Below, in pieces: positions 54,099 through 62,633 of a stretch of 64,000 nucleotides of DNA. The notes under the pieces were generated by a model that was not told the origin of the DNA, searched no databases, and worked only from the letters and a program-made list of their open reading frames with translations. Both the position numbers and the translations under genes were made by a program. The stretch comes from Rhizobium sp. BG4 (lineage in GTDB: Bacteria; Pseudomonadota; Alphaproteobacteria; Rhizobiales; Rhizobiaceae), in contig NZ_CP044126.1 of the NCBI RefSeq assembly GCF_016864575.1, positions 1 through 64,000 of the forward strand. The letters are read 5' to 3'. Positions within the stretch are counted from its first letter, which is position 1, and each line of letters starts with the position of its first letter.

Positions 54099-54785
54099 TT
54101 GCGCGAAGAGGGACGTGCCTTGTTTTCCAGATTTTCGGCGACCGCGCTGCTGCTGTTTCTAACGGCGGCGGGTGTTTCTGCGGCTTCAAATGTACGGGTA
54201 ATCGACGGCGACACGATTGATCTGGATGGCGTCCGTTACCGCCTGCATGGGATTGACGCGCCCGAGGCTGGACAGACTTGTGCGACAGCCGATGGTGGGG
54301 TGTGGGCATGCGGGCGGGCGGCTGTTCGTAAAATGGAGAGCCTCGTCATCGGACACCAGGTCAAGTGCACTCCACACGAGAAAGACATGTACGGCCGGTG
54401 GGTTGCAAGCTGTGTCTCGGACGGCGTCGACGTAAACGGTGAGATGGTTGCTTCCGGTCTTGCATGGGCCTTCCGAAAATATTCCGCCGACTACGTCATG
54501 ACCGAGGAGGTCGCGCACGCCGGGCTCATTGGCGTCTGGCAAGCCGCCACCGAAACGCCGTGGGAGTTCCGGGCTCACAAGTGGGACAGCGCGGCGTCGG
54601 GCGCACCGATGAGCGGATGTCCGATCAAGGGGAACATCAACCGTAAGCAGGAGCGCATCTATCACGCTCCGTGGTCAAAGGACTACACCAAGACGAAGAT
54701 CGATCCCCGCAAGGGTGAACGTTGGTTCTGTTCCGAAGGGGAGGCGATCGCCGCGGGCTGGCGACCTCCGCAGTGGGGCAAATGA
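54099..54785 (+). CDS. secreted thermonuclease (SNase)-like protein with C-terminal module
   Basis: A 228-residue protein with a TTG start at 54099 or 54120; a signal peptide ends near GVSAASNV. The SNase domain has VRVIDGDTIDLDGVRYRLHG, the catalytic Asp and Arg of IDAPEAGQTC and MYGRWVASC, and GLAWAFRKYSADYV. After it comes a common companion module, GCPIKGNINRK then GERWFCSEGEAIAAGWRPP, with two Cys. It should be a periplasmic or extracellular nuclease. It is the first gene of the ZorAB-like operon, 21 to 36 bases before the next gene. Confidence 0.85.
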   Translation: MREEGRALFSRFSATALLLFLTAAGVSAASNVRVIDGDTIDLDGVRYRLHGIDAPEAGQTCATADGGVWACGRAAVRKMESLVIGHQVKCTPHEKDMYGRWVASCVSDGVDVNGEMVASGLAWAFRKYSADYVMTEEVAHAGLIGVWQAATETPWEFRAHKWDSAASGAPMSGCPIKGNINRKQERIYHAPWSKDYTKTKIDPRKGERWFCSEGEAIAAGWRPPQWGK

Positions 54786-54806
54786 AGATTTCAATTATCA
54801 GCATGC

Positions 54807-56270
54807 ATGCAGGTTTTGACGATGGCCAAGTTTGAGGCACTCACCAGATTGTACGACACCCTACGGGAGTCCAGCCATGACTTCCGGATAACGACTGACC
54901 CGTTCCCGCCTTTGGACCCGGAGAAGCTCGTCAAGTCCATGGAGATCGAGCGCAAGGCCGCAGAGAACGGCAAGGCGAACATTCCGGCCAAAAATGCGCG
55001 GGAACTCGACGATGTCGAGCGATCCATTGTGGATCGAGTGGAGAGCCAGCGGGATGACGCCTTCCAAGTCCTGGAAGATCAGCTCAACACCTATGCCACT
55101 CGGTTGCGGAACCTCGATTTTGACGGTCACTTCAGCCAGATCGAAATGACGAACAATTCGAGTGTCGAGGACTTCCAGGCAGACGTCACGAAGGGCCGGG
55201 ACGAGTTGTTCATCCGCCGCAAAGACCTCAAGGCTACGGATGAGGAGCTGGAGGACTTCAGAAAACGAAACGGCTTGGAGAAAAGAATTGCCAGGGTGCG
55301 CGGCTCGCTTGAGACTTGGCTCAAGATACTCGTCGTCGCGCTGCTCCTGATCATCGAGACGGTGGTCAATGGTATCTACCTAGCCAAAGGCAACGATAGC
55401 GGCCTGGTTGGCGGTATCGGCTATGCGTTCGGGTTCGCGTTCGTCAATGTCATCGGTACGTTCCTATTGGCGCTGTTCGGCATTCGACAGCTGAACAGGC
55501 GGTCATTCGTCCTCAGGATCATAGGCTTCCTCAGCCTGATTGCATGGATCGCGCTGGCGATCGCATTGAACCTGGCGATGGCACACTATCGCGAAATCTC
55601 GGCGACCGCTGTCGAGAACATTGGTCTCCTCGTCCGCCAACGGCTGTTTTCCGATCCGCTTGGCTTGGCGGATATCGATTCCTTCGTGCTGTTCGCAGGC
55701 GGCCTCCTGTTCTCGACGGCGGCCCTTATCGATGGCCTGTTCATGACCGATCCATACCCAGGCTATGCCGGGACCTATCAGCGCTACGTTGACGCCAGAG
55801 ACGATTACGCGACCGAACGGGAAGACCGGGTAGAGGGGCTCAAGGAAATCCGCGACGATCACAACACCAAGATCGAAGGCATCATTCAGGGTCTTTCGAA
55901 GCGTCGCAAGGAATGCGCCGCCATCATCGATGCCCGCACGCGCATGACGAAGCTGTTCGGCGAACACCAGACCCAGCTAGAATCTGTGGGCCGCAAGCTC
56001 CTCGCGATCTACCGCGAGGAAAATCGAGCCGCGCGCACGGACGAGGAGCCGAAGCACTTCAAGGCCCAGTACAAGATGGAGCGCCGTCGAGTGGTCGTAG
56101 ACACGTCGGACGACTGGACCGACAAGGACCTCAGCGAACGTATCCAAGCGGCCCAGACCGAGCTGTCGGCGCAGATGAAGCGCATCAGCAAGGCGTTTGA
56201 AGACGCGGTCACGGCCTATCACGAACTCGACCATATCTATCCGGAGACGATCAATGGCAGCCCGGCGTAA
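54807..56270 (+). CDS. large coiled-coil membrane protein of the ZorAB-like operon
   Basis: A 487-residue protein that I do not recognise. Residues 1-170 are helical and coiled-coil-like (ENGKANIPAKNARELDDVER). Four membrane helices follow between about 172 and 320 (LKILVVALLLIIETVVNGIY; AFGFAFVNVIGTFLLALFGI; IGFLSLIAWIALAIALNLAM; FVLFAGGLLFSTAALIDGLF). The last 160 residues are again charged and coiled-coil (VEGLKEIRDDHNTKIEGIIQ). Start at 54807 or the Met at 54822. It overlaps the next gene by 17 bases. The two cytosolic coiled coils flanking four helices suggest a membrane scaffold. Confidence 0.75.
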   Translation: MQVLTMAKFEALTRLYDTLRESSHDFRITTDPFPPLDPEKLVKSMEIERKAAENGKANIPAKNARELDDVERSIVDRVESQRDDAFQVLEDQLNTYATRLRNLDFDGHFSQIEMTNNSSVEDFQADVTKGRDELFIRRKDLKATDEELEDFRKRNGLEKRIARVRGSLETWLKILVVALLLIIETVVNGIYLAKGNDSGLVGGIGYAFGFAFVNVIGTFLLALFGIRQLNRRSFVLRIIGFLSLIAWIALAIALNLAMAHYREISATAVENIGLLVRQRLFSDPLGLADIDSFVLFAGGLLFSTAALIDGLFMTDPYPGYAGTYQRYVDARDDYATEREDRVEGLKEIRDDHNTKIEGIIQGLSKRRKECAAIIDARTRMTKLFGEHQTQLESVGRKLLAIYREENRAARTDEEPKHFKAQYKMERRRVVVDTSDDWTDKDLSERIQAAQTELSAQMKRISKAFEDAVTAYHELDHIYPETINGSPA

Positions 56271-57075
56271 ACGCAGAAGCCGCCGGGGCGGCGGCTCTGT
56301 AGGGGCCATCGTCGGGATTGTCGCGCTGGTTATCGCGATCGCCGGCGCTGTCGGTGGCTATTCAATGCTCTGGTACAAGGCGAAGGCGGCCCCGACACTC
56401 GATGCCGATCTATGCCCGGAAACTGGTCCAACATCAGCGACGGCCGTGTTGCTGGACGTCACCGATCCGATTTCCGAAATCACGAAGTTGGACCTCAAGC
56501 GAGAGTTTCAGCGGATTGTCGCCGGCGTTGAGCAACACGGCCTGATCGAGGTCTACCTTCTGACCGACGTGGAGGGAAAACCCCAACGGACTTTCCACGG
56601 ATGCAATCCGGGCGATGGCGAGAGCGCCGATCCGTGGACTTCCAACCCCAAGAAGATTCAACAACGTTGGGATCAGGCCTTCAACCAGCCTCTCAAGAAG
56701 ATTGAGGAGGAAATGGGGAACGGGGCTGCGTCGAAACAGTCGCCGATCATGGCTGGTATCCAGCGTATCGTCATCGAGAGCTTCACCGATGCAAAGCTTG
56801 ACGGCAAGCCGAAGAGGCTGGTGGTCGCCTCGGACATGATGGAGTTCACCCCGGCTTTCTCGATGTACAAATCGGGCGCGGACATCAAAGCGTTCGAAGG
56901 CAGCGTGGCCCGAAACAAATTCAGGACCCCGTTGAACGGCGTGGACGTCAATCTTCTCCTCTTCCAGCGTGAAAGCTCTTCTGCAGTGAAAAACTTGCCA
57001 GAATTCTGGCTGGCTTGGATCGGCTCCAACCACGGCAACTTCTCGGGCATCGAGCGTTTGACAGGGACAATGTAA
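56254..57075 (+). CDS. VWA-like single-pass membrane protein of the ZorAB-like operon
   Basis: A 273-residue protein that starts at MAARRKRRSRRGGGSVGAIV. A basic N-terminus and one helix (IVALVIAIAGAVGGYSMLWY) anchor it with the rest outside. The outer domain looks like a VWA/Rossmann fold: ATAVLLDVTDPISEI with D-x-T near the MIDAS position, LIEVYLLTD, and KRLVVASDMMEFTPAFSMYK as the later metal-site part. The exact DxSxS motif is not present. Stop and next start overlap (TAATG). It may bind a protein partner outside the membrane. Confidence 0.7.
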   Translation: MAARRKRRSRRGGGSVGAIVGIVALVIAIAGAVGGYSMLWYKAKAAPTLDADLCPETGPTSATAVLLDVTDPISEITKLDLKREFQRIVAGVEQHGLIEVYLLTDVEGKPQRTFHGCNPGDGESADPWTSNPKKIQQRWDQAFNQPLKKIEEEMGNGAASKQSPIMAGIQRIVIESFTDAKLDGKPKRLVVASDMMEFTPAFSMYKSGADIKAFEGSVARNKFRTPLNGVDVNLLLFQRESSSAVKNLPEFWLAWIGSNHGNFSGIERLTGTM

Positions 57076-58424
57076 TGCGTAGCTCACCAATGAGAAATCT
57101 GGTTCGCAATCAGGGCCCGATCATCCTCTTCGTCCTTCTGACCATGATCGGCTCCGCCGTCATCTGGCTTGGCAAGGTATGGGATTTCGACATTGCCTTG
57201 ATCACGGCGATCCCGGTCGCAATGATGTTCCTGTACATGACCGTCAATATGCTTTCCGGTCTGCGTGTCCACAGCGAGCAGGCCGGCGACAACCTCTATT
57301 ATATGGGCTTCATCTACACGCTGACGAGCCTTGGTGTGTCGCTGTATAAGTTCACTGGCGAAGCTTCTATCGAAGACGTCGTCCGCAATTTCGGCATCGC
57401 GATCATCTCCACGGTCACCGGCATCGCGCTCCGTATCTTCTTCAACCAGATGCGCCGCGACCCTGCCGATATTGAAAAGGCCGTCAGACACGAGCTAGCA
57501 GAGATGACAAGGCGCGTGAGGGCAGAGCTCGACAACTCCGCCATGGAGTTTTCGTCCTACCGCCGTACCAGCAACCAGATGCTGTCCGAGGGCTTCGAGG
57601 AGATCGCTCGGCAGGCGGAAAAGAACGGCGAAGCAGTCCGTGCCGCAATCGAGGCAATGTCCGCGAAGGCCGTGGAATCCATCCAGGCGACGTCGAAGCA
57701 ATTGCTGGTCACTTTGGAAGAAACCCACAAAAACGTGGCGCAGCTATCAGATGTCAATGCCAAGAATGTCACGCAGCTGTCGGGCCAGATGGAAGGCCTG
57801 GCCACCGTGATGACCGAAAAGTCGAGACAGCTTTCCGAAGCCATCGACAACGTCATCCAGAAGTACGCGGCAGCCCGTTCGCCCGACGAGGTACTGAGGA
57901 TCGATGTCTCGCCGGCAGTGGAATCCATCCGGTCTGTTGTCGACGCCCACGCCAAGGCGATCAGCGAGAACGCTGCCGATACCCGTGAGACTGCCAAAAA
58001 GGTCTTGGCGGGCATCGTGCCCTTCAAACAGACGGCCGCAAATCTGGCGAAACTTGCCACGGAGGTGACCGCCGCGACTGCTGCTCAGACGCAGTCGTCG
58101 GAGACGGTCACTAAGCTGACCTCGGTGGTGGAAGAAATCGTATCAGTGACCAAAGCCGCCAACGAAGCCCACACTGTCAGCACAGATAAGCTCTCCCAAC
58201 TCATCGACGCGTCGACGGGACGTCACAGTGAGGCGAGGGCGGCTGAGGAGCAGAGCCGTCTTCGTGGTGAGCGGATCGAGCGCACCCTGTCGCAGCTGTC
58301 GGTCCAAGTGCCGTCCGAAGAGGTCCCATCCGCGGCTAACGATACGGTGGTGGAGAGCTCAATCACGTCTACGGTCGGCGACACCGAGGATGACAAGCCG
58401 CGCAAATCCTGGTGGCAACGATGA
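57075..58424 (+). CDS. ZorA/MotA-TolQ-like membrane channel protein with long coiled-coil tail
   Basis: A 449-residue protein beginning MRSSPMRNLVRNQGPIILFV. Four helices lie in the first 150 residues (ILFVLLTMIGSAVIWLGKVW; ALITAIPVAMMFLYMTVNML; YYMGFIYTLTSLGVSLYKF; GIAIISTVTGIALRIFFNQM), of the kind seen in the proton-channel family MotA/TolQ/ExbB. Residues about 165-420 are an uninterrupted coiled coil (VAQLSDVNAKNVTQLSGQME; EIVSVTKAANEAHTVSTDKL), like the long tail of ZorA in Zorya. The tail ends DDKPRKSWWQR. It overlaps the next gene by four bases (ATGA). Confidence 0.75.
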   Translation: MRSSPMRNLVRNQGPIILFVLLTMIGSAVIWLGKVWDFDIALITAIPVAMMFLYMTVNMLSGLRVHSEQAGDNLYYMGFIYTLTSLGVSLYKFTGEASIEDVVRNFGIAIISTVTGIALRIFFNQMRRDPADIEKAVRHELAEMTRRVRAELDNSAMEFSSYRRTSNQMLSEGFEEIARQAEKNGEAVRAAIEAMSAKAVESIQATSKQLLVTLEETHKNVAQLSDVNAKNVTQLSGQMEGLATVMTEKSRQLSEAIDNVIQKYAAARSPDEVLRIDVSPAVESIRSVVDAHAKAISENAADTRETAKKVLAGIVPFKQTAANLAKLATEVTAATAAQTQSSETVTKLTSVVEEIVSVTKAANEAHTVSTDKLSQLIDASTGRHSEARAAEEQSRLRGERIERTLSQLSVQVPSEEVPSAANDTVVESSITSTVGDTEDDKPRKSWWQR

Positions 58425-59440
58425 CCCCGGAGAACGCCGGTCAAATCGAGACCAAAGGCTACAATCGCGGTCTTATCCTCGGCTTTACAATGGCGGAATC
58501 CCTGCTCTTGGTGGTCTTCTGCCTGCTGTTGGTTACGGCGGCCATCATCGTGAAGGAACGACACAGGGCCGATGATGCGATCAAGCAGCTATCGACGGTC
58601 ACCGAAACCTCCCGCCAGCAGGATCGTCAGATCGACGAGCTCAAGGCTGAGGTTGCCGCTTTGACGAGTAGGCTCCCGGAAGCAGAGCAGGCCAATTACG
58701 ACGAGGATTGGCGTGAGCTCGTCCTTCAGAAAGACACCTACAAGCGCCTCAAGGAGGTACTGGGCAAGAAGGACGCCGGCGACATCCTTGAGCGGGTTGA
58801 AACGCTGATGGTTGCCGAGCAAAAGGCTGCCGATCTTGAGAAAGCCAACGAACTACTCAACGAGCAGAAGCGTGATCTGGAAGCCAGGTTGGAGGCCGTG
58901 CTCAAGCAATTGCAGACCCGCGAGGCGGAGCTTGCCAAGCTCGGCGCTGCCGGAAAGCCGCACGAATGGCCTCCCATTATCAGCTTGACCGAGGCTAATG
59001 GCTATTTCTTCCGATCCGGGAGCGCGGAACTGTCCATGTCGTTCACCGATCAGCTGAATGGATCGATTTCGGACCAGATCGCCCAAAACCTCGAGAGGTA
59101 CGGCGCTGATATCGTGGAGGTCATCGGCCACACCGACGAGCAGCCGATCTCGCGGCTCAATTCAAATCTCGACAAGAACTCCATCGACGTGTTGTCCGCG
59201 AAGAAGTCGATCAATTCTCTCGAACCTGCCGACAACGCAGGCCTTGGGCTCGCTCGCGCAATTTCGGTTGCCAACATCCTCAGGGCCAACAAATCCTTGT
59301 CGGGGATTACTGTGCTGCCACTCTCGGCCGCACAGCTCATCCTCCCCGGTGATACCTTGACGGTAGGGCAAGCCGGGAACGTCGAAACACGCCGGCGTAT
59401 CGAGATCAGAATTCGGCGACGTGAAGCCGCGGTGCAGTAG
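58421..59440 (+). CDS. OmpA/MotB-like peptidoglycan-binding protein (ZorB-like)
   Basis: A 339-residue protein with one membrane helix near the N-terminus (FTMAESLLLVVFCLLLVTAA). Glu26 sits at the start of that helix, where MotB/ZorB-type stators keep an essential acid for proton flow. A coiled-coil linker (residues 45-185) leads to an OmpA-like domain: EVIGHTDEQPISRLNSN, ADNAGLGLARAISVANIL, ETRRRIEIRIRR. This pairs with the ZorA-like protein to form a likely ion-driven stator. The start at 58421 gives the ATGA overlap. Confidence 0.8.
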   Translation: MTPENAGQIETKGYNRGLILGFTMAESLLLVVFCLLLVTAAIIVKERHRADDAIKQLSTVTETSRQQDRQIDELKAEVAALTSRLPEAEQANYDEDWRELVLQKDTYKRLKEVLGKKDAGDILERVETLMVAEQKAADLEKANELLNEQKRDLEARLEAVLKQLQTREAELAKLGAAGKPHEWPPIISLTEANGYFFRSGSAELSMSFTDQLNGSISDQIAQNLERYGADIVEVIGHTDEQPISRLNSNLDKNSIDVLSAKKSINSLEPADNAGLGLARAISVANILRANKSLSGITVLPLSAAQLILPGDTLTVGQAGNVETRRRIEIRIRRREAAVQ

Positions 59441-59457
59441 GGCAATGGGGCAGAGAG

Positions 59458-60210
59458 ATGCGGCGCAAACGTCGTTCGCGGAAACAGACCAAGCTGAGCC
59501 CAGGGATCGTCTTCCTGATTCTCTGCGTCGGGCTGGTCGCGGCAGTCTTCCACAAGCCGGAGACACCTGCCGATCCGCAGCCTAGCAGGATCGTTGAGAG
59601 CGGCGCAGATGACCCCAAGACGGAAGTCTACGAGGCCAATGCGAAGATATCTCCGACGGAGCAGGATAGTCAGCCAGCGCCATCCCTGCCTCCGCAGGCA
59701 ACTGAGGCTGTCACTCGCTTTGTGAAGGGCAGAAAGGTTGCGCTCCGGGATGGGCCGGGGAAAACGTCGAGTATACTCGACCGGTACGACACCGGCCGAG
59801 AGCTGTCGGTCACGGGAAGCGATGGCGAGTGGTCGAAGGTGACGGACAAGCTGACACAGAGGGAAGGGTGGATTGCAACCGCGCTTCTTTCAGATGAGCG
59901 CCCGACCTCTCAGGACAAGGCGAAGCGGGACAAGAAGCCTGCCGCGTCATCGGACACGCCGCCGGAATCGAAATCTGTCGCTCCCTCGATCCCCCAGATT
60001 TCCGACTCCGTCGTCGCTCAACGGATAATCGCGGAATCAATCGCAATGTATCCTGGATCGTGTGCGTGCCCCTATAATACGGATCGGGGCGGGCGGCGTT
60101 GCGGTAAGCGAAGTGCCTACAACAGGGGTGGAGGATACGCGCCGATTTGCTTCGTTGGTGATGTTTCCGCGGATATGATCCAATCGTTTCGACAGCAGGC
60201 TAGCCGCTAG
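59458..60210 (+). CDS. membrane-anchored SH3-domain protein with cysteine-rich C-terminal motif
   Basis: A 250-residue protein. A basic start and one helix (SPGIVFLILCVGLVAAVFHK) anchor it, with a Pro/Ser-rich linker. A bacterial SH3 domain follows (FVKGRKVALRDGPGKTSSIL then YDTGRELSVTGSDGEWSKVT). The last 60 residues contain YPGSCACPYNTDRGGRRCGK then RSAYNRGGGYAPICF, with four Cys, which I have seen linked to SNase-type genes. It closes the operon; ribosome site GGGCAGAGAG. Its job may be peptidoglycan binding with a metal or disulfide knob. Confidence 0.75.
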   Translation: MRRKRRSRKQTKLSPGIVFLILCVGLVAAVFHKPETPADPQPSRIVESGADDPKTEVYEANAKISPTEQDSQPAPSLPPQATEAVTRFVKGRKVALRDGPGKTSSILDRYDTGRELSVTGSDGEWSKVTDKLTQREGWIATALLSDERPTSQDKAKRDKKPAASSDTPPESKSVAPSIPQISDSVVAQRIIAESIAMYPGSCACPYNTDRGGRRCGKRSAYNRGGGYAPICFVGDVSADMIQSFRQQASR

Positions 60211-60244
60211 GAGCGAAATCTCGGATCGAACTGCGAATGATCCC

Positions 60245-60466
60245 TTACCGGCTTGCGGTCTTGATCGACCGACCAGAGGTCCGCAGCGGTATGAACTCGA
60301 CGCGGCTGCCATTTGAGAAGAACACACCCGCGCGGCCTCCGTCTGTGGCTGGCGACGAGACCGGGACGAATATTCGGGCGGCTCGGTTTTGGGCTGTGAT
60401 TAGGCTCGTCATCGCGAGGACTGCGCAAATCGTAAACATGGCTGCTCCAATCAGGAAAAGGTGCAC
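60245..60466 (-). CDS. small membrane-anchored hypothetical protein
   Basis: A 73-residue protein with an N-terminal helix (HLFLIGAAMFTICAVLAMTS) and a polar tail (VFFSNGSRVEFIPLRTSG). I do not recognise it. Convergent with the SH3 gene. Expression not supported by a clear ribosome site. Confidence 0.4.
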   Translation of the reverse strand: MHLFLIGAAMFTICAVLAMTSLITAQNRAARIFVPVSSPATDGGRAGVFFSNGSRVEFIPLRTSGRSIKTASR

Positions 60467-60552
60467 GATTTCTGCCTATCGTTTGAGACCTCCAAACTGT
60501 AGGCGCGAGCCTTCCAGGCGTAAATTAAACGGAGGTTTAGCTCGCGGTCAGT

Positions 60553-60921
60553 TTAGGGAAGTGTCGTCGCGGTAGCCGCAGAGCTGTTGGATGCGTCGTC
60601 GGGTCGATGCTGTCCTGACGAGTGCGAAACGGTGAGAAACACATCCTCGATCATGCCCCCACGGGTTGAGGTCACCCAAAGGACATCGTCTACCCGAAAT
60701 ATCTCCAGGTCTCCGGAGACTTCCAGCATGACGTGTTCACCTAAGCGAGGAACGCCGGGGCTCGCATGCATCCCGAGGGTCTCTCCGCCAGAAATGAAAT
60801 GAAGTCGAAAAGGCATGATGGTGCCGACTGTATTGACGGAGCTTGGATCGAGGTGCTCAAGGGTTCTAACCATCCAAGGGCGACGCCGCACCCCAAACTT
60901 GAGTTCACCTGACGACGCCAT
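60553..60921 (-). CDS. hypothetical protein
   Basis: A 122-residue soluble protein, mostly beta (EHVMLEVSGDLEIFRVDDVL then WVTSTRGGMIEDVFLTVSHS) with a Ser/Ala/Thr-rich tail. I do not recognise a domain. It lies on the opposite strand to its large neighbours. Confidence 0.45.
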   Translation of the reverse strand: MASSGELKFGVRRRPWMVRTLEHLDPSSVNTVGTIMPFRLHFISGGETLGMHASPGVPRLGEHVMLEVSGDLEIFRVDDVLWVTSTRGGMIEDVFLTVSHSSGQHRPDDASNSSAATATTLP

Positions 60922-61083
60922 TGATCGTGCTATTTTGTCTCCGGTCCGCGGGCTGACCTGCCGGATTCACGTTTATGCAGCCGCCTGAACTGGCTATCTA
61001 CAAGGTATAGTGACCGAGATCGTCGATCTTCTTTAACAATACGTCCCCAGCGAACGCGAATAACTCGCGGACTGGAGACCAAT

Positions 61084-61731
61084 ATGACTATCGATCGCAA
61101 ACGTATTTTGGCTGGCGTTGTTGTTCCGGACACAGAAATTGTTCGGAAGGCTTTAGAGTATGCCGGGAAAATCTACGAGCCTTATCTGTTCAATCACGTC
61201 ATGCGATCTTGGTTGTTTGCTGTGGCATTGGCCAGGATTCAAAACATCGACCACGATGAAGAAGTTGTCGCCCTCGGCACCCTTCTGCATGACGTGACGT
61301 TGAACACGTCTTTTCATGGGCCTCGCCGCTTCGAGGTCGAAGGAGCTGATCTGGCTCGAAGCTTTGCCTGGGAGGCGGGGGTTGTGGGGCATCGGGCGCA
61401 ATTGATTTGGGATAGCGTTGCCCTTAACTCGACGCCGTCGATCGGCCTGTACAAGGAGCCCGAGGTCGCTCTGTGCACCGCCGGTATTTGTCTCGATGTC
61501 GTGGGCCTGCAGTATTCGCGGATTTCGGCAGTCGAGATGAGGGCGATCGTCGAGGCGTTTCCACGGCTCGGCCTCAAAAAGAAGATGACGACCTGCTTTT
61601 GTCACATGGTCGAGAACGCGCCGGAGACCACCTACGACAATTTCCTGCGCGACTTTGGGCAGCGGTATGTGACTGGTTACGCTGGCCCCTCATCGGTGGA
61701 CTTCGTGATGGAAGCGCCGTTCGATAGCTAA
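61084..61731 (+). CDS. HD-domain phosphohydrolase-like protein (cyanamide-hydratase-like subgroup)
   Basis: A 215-residue protein with an HD fold: the first His in LFNHVMRSWLFAVALARIQ, and the HD pair in LGTLLHDVTLNTSFHG. The pattern N-H-x-x-R-S-W-L-F is typical of the subgroup with cyanamide hydratase and related metal hydrolases. The start at 61084 has a GGAGACC site upstream. No partner gene overlaps. The substrate is unknown. Confidence 0.83.
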   Translation: MTIDRKRILAGVVVPDTEIVRKALEYAGKIYEPYLFNHVMRSWLFAVALARIQNIDHDEEVVALGTLLHDVTLNTSFHGPRRFEVEGADLARSFAWEAGVVGHRAQLIWDSVALNSTPSIGLYKEPEVALCTAGICLDVVGLQYSRISAVEMRAIVEAFPRLGLKKKMTTCFCHMVENAPETTYDNFLRDFGQRYVTGYAGPSSVDFVMEAPFDS

Positions 61732-61889
61732 ATTTCGACGAGATGAACGCAGTGAAGAGGGTAGGCTGGGCAAGTTCAAGCACTCGTCCAGCCTAAAAAA
61801 TCGTGAGTATTGCCGGGTCTTCTCCAGACAAAACCAACGTATAACTACCCCGCAAAACACCAAGCAGTATCCTCCAATCGTCAAGTACG

Positions 61890-62002
61890 CGGTCCTCCCC
61901 CGCCCAAGCGACTTGACCCTCCTCGGTACCCCTCATTGCCGAGGACTGCGGACGCCACGTCCGCACAGTGGGCCGTCTTCCCGCCGGAGACGGCCCCTTT
62001 TT
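61890..62002 (+). ncRNA. candidate small RNA with rho-independent terminator
   Basis: Three hairpins follow one another: CCTCGG/CCGAGG (61921-61944), TGCGGAC/GTCCGCA with loop GCCAC (61947-61965), and GGGCCGTCT/AGACGGCCC (61970-61996) followed by CTTTTT. Two CCTCC motifs that could pair with Shine-Dalgarno sites occur at about 61893 and 61919. This layout is usual for rhizobial trans-acting sRNAs; it could equally be only the terminator region of the HD gene. No promoter is clear. Confidence 0.4.
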
Positions 62003-62020
62003 GTGGGATTGGCGTTCCGA

Positions 62021-62503
62021 CTAGAAACGGTACCTGACGGCGATTTCGACCGATCGTACAAACGGAGGACTGTAGAGTTTTCCGAGCCGCTCGCCGGCCT
62101 TCAGCTGGAGCGCGATGGCGCAGTTCGCCGACACGCAGACGTTACCCGGCACAATCACAGTCGATGCAGGCCGCGACGTTACATCGACGGTCCAACATTG
62201 CTTGGCGTCCACGTCCAACAGCATGAAACGCAGCTGAGAGTGCGGTTCCCATTCTGCCAGTCTTTCGGTTGTCCAAGACCAGGTGATGGATGCGATCCGG
62301 CTCGGAGCCGGTATTTGGAAGGTCGGGCACAGCGCGACGCCGTTGCTCCATTCCCCACCGGTCAAAGCCACTGGACCGGGGCCGTTTGCTGTCCATTTGG
62401 CTAGGCGGGCAGGCGTGCTGTCGTTTCCCCGTTTGATGGGGAAATTGCCAAGCGTCTCGAGGACGTTCTGTTCTTCGGGGGAGAGTGTGAGCGGGATCAA
62501 CAT
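62021..62503 (-). CDS. hypothetical protein downstream of flgE
   Basis: About 160 residues, starting at MLIPLTLSPEEQNVLETLGN (62503). The frame is open up to 62629, but that extension would begin inside the hairpin after flgE and so is unlikely to be the real start. The body is beta-rich (ALTGGEWSNGVALCPTFQIP; LRFMLLDVDAKQCWTVDVTS) and ends RSVEIAVRYRF. I do not recognise it. It follows flgE on the same strand but does not look like a flagellar protein. Confidence 0.55.
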   Translation of the reverse strand: MLIPLTLSPEEQNVLETLGNFPIKRGNDSTPARLAKWTANGPGPVALTGGEWSNGVALCPTFQIPAPSRIASITWSWTTERLAEWEPHSQLRFMLLDVDAKQCWTVDVTSRPASTVIVPGNVCVSANCAIALQLKAGERLGKLYSPPFVRSVEIAVRYRF

Positions 62504-62596
62504 GACAATACCGGACGTGAGCGTCGTCGAAACTATCGAGCGACACTTAATTTCGCGTATTCGCGCGGGGAAGATTTCTGTGAGCGCTACGAGACT

Positions 62597-62627
62597 GGAT
62601 GCCGGAAAGTCTGCCTCTCCGGCATCC
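62597..62627 (-). terminator. hairpin after flgE
   Basis: GGATGCCGGA and TCCGGCATCC pair perfectly over ten bases with an 11-base loop, seven bases after the flgE stop. There is no U-run, so it may be a partial terminator. Confidence 0.6.
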
Positions 62628-62633
62628 AATACT

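Noticed and set aside
31000..62000. Integrase, transposase, tRNA-type attachment site or CRISPR array for the accessory region
   Set aside because: I looked on both strands and found none. The island call rests on gene content only.
62504..62629. Longer start of the protein after flgE at 62629
   Set aside because: The start would lie inside the hairpin right after flgE and is a weak TTG. The Met at 62503 is a better start.
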